Assembly (NCBI GenBank): GCA_900079765.1
Contig: LT599017.1
Coordinates: forward strand, 496,001-560,000
DNA: 64,000 nucleotides
Reading direction: 5' to 3'
DNA from: an uncultured Eubacteriales bacterium
GTDB taxonomy: Bacteria; Bacillota; Clostridia; Oscillospirales; Oscillospiraceae
Positions 61,357-64,000 of this stretch are shown one piece after another. A program made the translations under genes and the position numbers. Every line of letters starts with the position of its first letter. Positions within the stretch are counted from its first letter, which is position 1. Below the pieces are notes generated by a model. The model worked only from the letters and a program-made list of their open reading frames with translations, did no database searches and was not told where the DNA came from.

Positions 61357-62346
61357 TTAAAGGCCCTCCTTCAGCGCGGCGGTATTGCAGGGGGCCAGGA
61401 GGAGGTCCTTCAGCTCCTCGTCCAGGCGTAGGATGGAGAGGGACGCGCCCGCCATCTCCAGGGCCGTCATGAAGTTGCCCACGAAGTACTTGACGGGGAC
61501 AGCGCCCTTGGCGCGGAGGAGCTTGCCCACCTCGCCCGCCAGGATGTAGAGCTCCATCAGCGGCGTGCCGCCCAGGCCATTGACCATGACGGCGGCCTCG
61601 CGGCCCGCGTAGTCCAGGTCCGCCGTGATCTTCTCCACCATGATAGCGGCGATTTCGGCGGCCGTTTTGAGGGTGGTCTCCTCGATGCCGGGCTCCCCGT
61701 GGATGCCCATGCCCAGCTCCATCCGGCCCTCGCCGATGGTAAAACCGGGGGTGCCCACACCGGGGAGGGTGCAGGCAGAGAGGGACACGCCGAACGAGCG
61801 GACGCTGTCGGCGGCCTTCTGGGCGACGGCGTGGACCTCGTCCAGGGTGCCGCCCGCCTCGGCTCTCGCGCCCGCGAGCTTGTGGACGAAGACGGTGCCG
61901 GCGATCCCCCGGCGGCCGGTGGAGTAGGTGCTTTCCTTTACGGCCACGTCGTCCTTGACGACGACGCTGCGGACCTCGACCCCCATGTCAACCGCCAGCT
62001 CGCCGGCCAGCTCAAAATTCATGATGTCGCCGGAGTAGTTCTTAATGATGAGGAGTACGCCTTTTCCGGCGTCGGCGTGCTCGATGCCCTTCAGGATGCG
62101 GGCGGGGTCGGGGGAGGCGAAGACGTTGCCCGCAACGGCCGCGTCCAGCATGCCGGGGCCCACATAGCCCGCGTGGGCGGGCTCGTGCCCGCTGCCGCCG
62201 CCGGAGACCAGCCCTACCTTATCGCCCCTGACGGCCCGGTAGATGACCTCGCCCTCGCCGTCGTAGCATAGGCCGGGGTTCACGGCGGCAAGAGCGGAGA
62301 GCATATCGCCCACCACGGTTTCGGGTGCGTTTATAATCTTTTTCAT
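61357..62346 (-). CDS. dhaK: Dihydroxyacetone kinase subunit DhaK
   Basis: The 329-residue substrate-binding subunit has the ketose-binding VSGGGSGHEPAHAGYVG loop and the covalently binding histidine in GMGIHGEPG. DhaK-like proteins also serve four-carbon ketoses such as erythrulose. It overlaps the small membrane protein gene by four bases and is followed directly by dhaL. Confidence 0.95.
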   Translation of the reverse strand: MKKIINAPETVVGDMLSALAAVNPGLCYDGEGEVIYRAVRGDKVGLVSGGGSGHEPAHAGYVGPGMLDAAVAGNVFASPDPARILKGIEHADAGKGVLLIIKNYSGDIMNFELAGELAVDMGVEVRSVVVKDDVAVKESTYSTGRRGIAGTVFVHKLAGARAEAGGTLDEVHAVAQKAADSVRSFGVSLSACTLPGVGTPGFTIGEGRMELGMGIHGEPGIEETTLKTAAEIAAIMVEKITADLDYAGREAAVMVNGLGGTPLMELYILAGEVGKLLRAKGAVPVKYFVGNFMTALEMAGASLSILRLDEELKDLLLAPCNTAALKEGL

Positions 62347-62555
62347 TGCTTTACCTTCCCCTCGAAGAGGTCGTTTTTGACGCCCATGCGCTCGTAGACC
62401 TTGGGCAGGGGGATATATTTGTTGGTGGCCCTGAGAATGAGCGCCAGAACCAGGGCGGCGATGCTCAGCGGCCAGCTCTTCCACATAGCGGCGAGGATGA
62501 GCGCAGCCGCCGTCAGCACGACGCCGAGATACCAGAGTACGGATTTGAGTTTCAT
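62343..62555 (-). CDS. Uncharacterised 70-aa membrane protein
   Basis: Two hydrophobic segments (residues ~8-24 and ~27-43) are followed by a charged tail, NKYIPLPKVYERMGVKNDLFEGKVKQ. No family was recognised. ATG 62555 has a ribosome site (AGGAGGCTGC region) and the gene overlaps dhaK by four bases, so it is part of the operon. A transporter accessory subunit or membrane tether for the kinase is conceivable but unproven. Confidence 0.7.
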   Translation of the reverse strand: MKLKSVLWYLGVVLTAAALILAAMWKSWPLSIAALVLALILRATNKYIPLPKVYERMGVKNDLFEGKVKQ

Positions 62556-62579
62556 AACAGCAGCCTCCTTACGAGAGAT

Positions 62580-62611
62580 GCTCCGGGCGGCGGCATGCCG
62601 CCGTCCGGAGC
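62580..62611 (-). other. Intra-operon hairpin
   Basis: A 16-bp palindromic stem (one G-U pair) centred on GGCATGCC lies in the 82-bp gap between the aldolase and the small membrane protein. No T run follows on the minus strand, so RNA processing or partial termination is more likely than full termination. Confidence 0.6.
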
Positions 62612-62637
62612 TTGTTTCCCAGCCTGCGGGGTCTGCG

Positions 62638-63285
62638 TCAGGCCTTGAGGCCCAGCACATCCCGGAAGTACACGATCTGCTCGTCGGTGAGGCAAGACAG
62701 CTTTTCGTACCCCACCACGGAGGCCGCGCGGATGTTCACGTCGCACACATCCTCTACGTAGATGGTCTTGAGATAGGCATCATAGATGTTCTCGCCGATG
62801 GAGATAAGGCCGTGCTTGCCCAGGATGGTGGCGTAGGTACCCTGGAGCCCCGTCACGGCCGACTGGCCCAGAGCCACCGAGCCGGGCTCTTCGAAGGGGA
62901 CGACCCTGCAGTACCCGCCGTACATCATGGCCTCAAAAATCACGGGCTTGACGGGCACGCCCAGACAGGCAAAGGCGGCGGCGTTGTGGGCATGGGTGTG
63001 GCAAACGGCGTCGGCGTCAGGTCTCGCCTTGTAGATGCACAGGTGCATGGGAGTCTCGCTGCTGGGCGTAAAGCCCTTCCTGTTCTCAACGACATTGCCC
63101 TCCAGGTCCACCACCAGCATATCTTCAGCGTTGAAGTCATAGCGGGACTCGGCGTGGGGGGTGATGACCACCAGGCCGCTCTCCCGGTCGATCTGGCTGA
63201 AGTTTCCGCCGCCGTGATGGCACAGGCCGGTCTCCTCCGCGAGGCGGGAGACGCGGAGGACTTCAGCTTTCAATTCTTCCAGCAT
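62638..63285 (-). CDS. Class II aldolase/epimerase (FucA/AraD type)
   Basis: The 215-residue zinc enzyme has the catalytic glutamate and zinc histidines of the class II aldolase/adducin family. Motifs are LCHHGGGNFSQIDRESGLVVITP at the N terminus, ETPMHLCIYKARPDADAVCHTHAHNAAAFA and the late LGKHGLISIG. Members cleave L-fuculose-1-phosphate or similar to dihydroxyacetone phosphate plus an aldehyde, or epimerise ribulose phosphate. The transporter and kinase around it suggest cleavage of an imported sugar phosphate. Confidence 0.92.
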   Translation of the reverse strand: MLEELKAEVLRVSRLAEETGLCHHGGGNFSQIDRESGLVVITPHAESRYDFNAEDMLVVDLEGNVVENRKGFTPSSETPMHLCIYKARPDADAVCHTHAHNAAAFACLGVPVKPVIFEAMMYGGYCRVVPFEEPGSVALGQSAVTGLQGTYATILGKHGLISIGENIYDAYLKTIYVEDVCDVNIRAASVVGYEKLSCLTDEQIVYFRDVLGLKA

Positions 63286-63325
63286 GGGTAGTTGCCCCTT
63301 TCTTGAATCAGACGGTTTCCAAAAT

Positions 63326-64000
63326 TTACTTCGCGGCGTTCTCAGCGGCGATCCAGCCCATACGGACGGCCGCGTCGTGCTCCTCTTTCTTCTGCCACTT
63401 GAGGTAGAGGAAAGCCAGTACGATAAAACCGGCCATAGCGGCGATGGCGATGGGGTTGAGGCGGATGGCCTCGATAAGGGCCCAGCGGATCTCAGCAATG
63501 TCCATGCCCCACCAGGCCAGCAGCTGGCCCTGGGGCAAGATGGAGGGGTTGGTGGACTGGGCAAGCTGAGTGAGCATGGGTGCGAAGTCGGAGGCGGACC
63601 AGCACAGGACGGGCACCATAAGCCAGGAGATGGTGATCATCTTGGTGAGGTTGCCCTTGCAGGCCACGAAAGCTGCTGCGCAGACACACACGTTCATCAG
63701 GTTGCCGAAGGGGAGCACGGTGTTGCCGGGCAGGATCATAGCCACGCCCAGGGCAACGGGGATGGTGAAGATGATGGCCACCCAGATCTCTGGGTTGCCG
63801 GCCAGAATGGGCCAGTCGAGGCCGATGGTCATCTCGCGGCCGGGGAAACGTTTCTTGATGAAAGCGTTGGCGGCGTCGGAGATGGGGGTCAGGGCGGTCA
63901 TGAAGAGCTTGGAGACCATGGGGAACAGGGTCAGGGCCGCGCCGGCCTGCACGCCGGTCATCAGAGAGGTGAGGCCCTGGCCGCCGATGAGGCCGATGAT
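63326..64000 (-). CDS. PTS galactitol-type IIC permease, 3' part
   Basis: The frame is open to the right edge, so the gene starts outside the window; about 224 residues are visible. Several membrane helices and motifs resemble GatC-type IIC proteins (GNTVLPFGNLMNV, LDWPILAGNPEIW, ALTPISDAANAFIKKRFPGREM). It would import and phosphorylate a polyol or sugar together with IIA and IIB subunits expected upstream. It is followed by the aldolase gene after 40 bp. Confidence 0.88.
   Translation of the reverse strand: MIGLIGGQGLTSLMTGVQAGAALTLFPMVSKLFMTALTPISDAANAFIKKRFPGREMTIGLDWPILAGNPEIWVAIIFTIPVALGVAMILPGNTVLPFGNLMNVCVCAAAFVACKGNLTKMITISWLMVPVLCWSASDFAPMLTQLAQSTNPSILPQGQLLAWWGMDIAEIRWALIEAIRLNPIAIAAMAGFIVLAFLYLKWQKKEEHDAAVRMGWIAAENAAK

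Noticed and set aside
1-64000. CRISPR array or rRNA/tRNA cluster
   Set aside because: No regularly spaced repeats and no rRNA or complete tRNA sequence was seen.

Overview
The window looks like chromosome of a GC-rich, low-oxygen Gram-positive Clostridia, probably an Oscillospiraceae-type gut bacterium (Flavonifractor/Intestinimonas-like). The inference rests on several S-layer-homology (SLH) surface proteins, a WalRK-YycHI-type two-component operon, a MecA-like adaptor, strong AGGAGG ribosome sites, lipoprotein and M20 peptidase families typical of such genomes, and the absence of outer-membrane genes. No species assignment can be made from sequence reading alone.

Layout. 0-4.2 kb: the end of a large TPR/GAF/GGDEF regulator, then a glutathione-peroxidase/OhrR-like pair. 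4.2-12.2 kb: an accessory stretch, partly AT-rich, with a GNAT acetyltransferase, an iron-sulfur-flavoprotein-like reductase, a three-gene membrane/phosphodiesterase/MFS operon and a TetR/nitroreductase-fold pair. 12.2-13.06 kb: no large gene, but a promoter, a palindrome, a 37-codon ORF and serial hairpins. 13.07-24.8 kb: a compact plus-strand catabolic cluster (flavoprotein, stand-alone 2Fe-2S protein, AbgB-like amidohydrolase, ATC-hydrolase-family protein, nitroreductase, complete oligopeptide-type ABC importer, second M20 amidohydrolase). 24.9-25.6 kb: an AT-rich L,D-transpeptidase.

25.75-29.73 kb is a small integrated element or its remnant. It lies at the 3' end of the tmRNA gene and is bounded by a perfect 26-bp direct repeat of the tmRNA 3' end. 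It carries phage-type small genes (DUF1064, HTH remnant, several short ORFs), a peroxiredoxin and two candidate regulatory RNAs. Beyond it are ssrA, a cyclophilin, smpB and a MecA-like adaptor, a protein-quality-control neighbourhood.

32-38 kb: NUDIX hydrolase and a WalR-WalK-YycH-YycI operon with about 600 bp of decayed sequence between regulator and kinase. 38-48.7 kb: three SLH surface proteins and a MacA/MacB-type efflux operon. 49-54 kb: murA, YycJ-type hydrolase, rlmH, a small DUF2007-like protein and a phospho-sugar mutase. 54-59.5 kb: a short SLH protein, a 2-hydroxyacid dehydrogenase under a palindromic operator, recG, GNAT, a C_GCAxxG_C_C protein and a zinc phospholipase C-like protein. 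59.6-64 kb: a minus-strand carbohydrate operon (PTS galactitol-type IIC, class II aldolase, a 70-aa membrane protein, DhaK, DhaL, zinc alcohol dehydrogenase) that runs off the right edge.

The most promising unexplored units are the 13-25 kb flavoprotein/ATC-hydrolase/ABC cluster, the PTS-aldolase-DhaKL operon with its embedded small membrane protein, and the ssrA-integrated mini-element with its leader RNAs.
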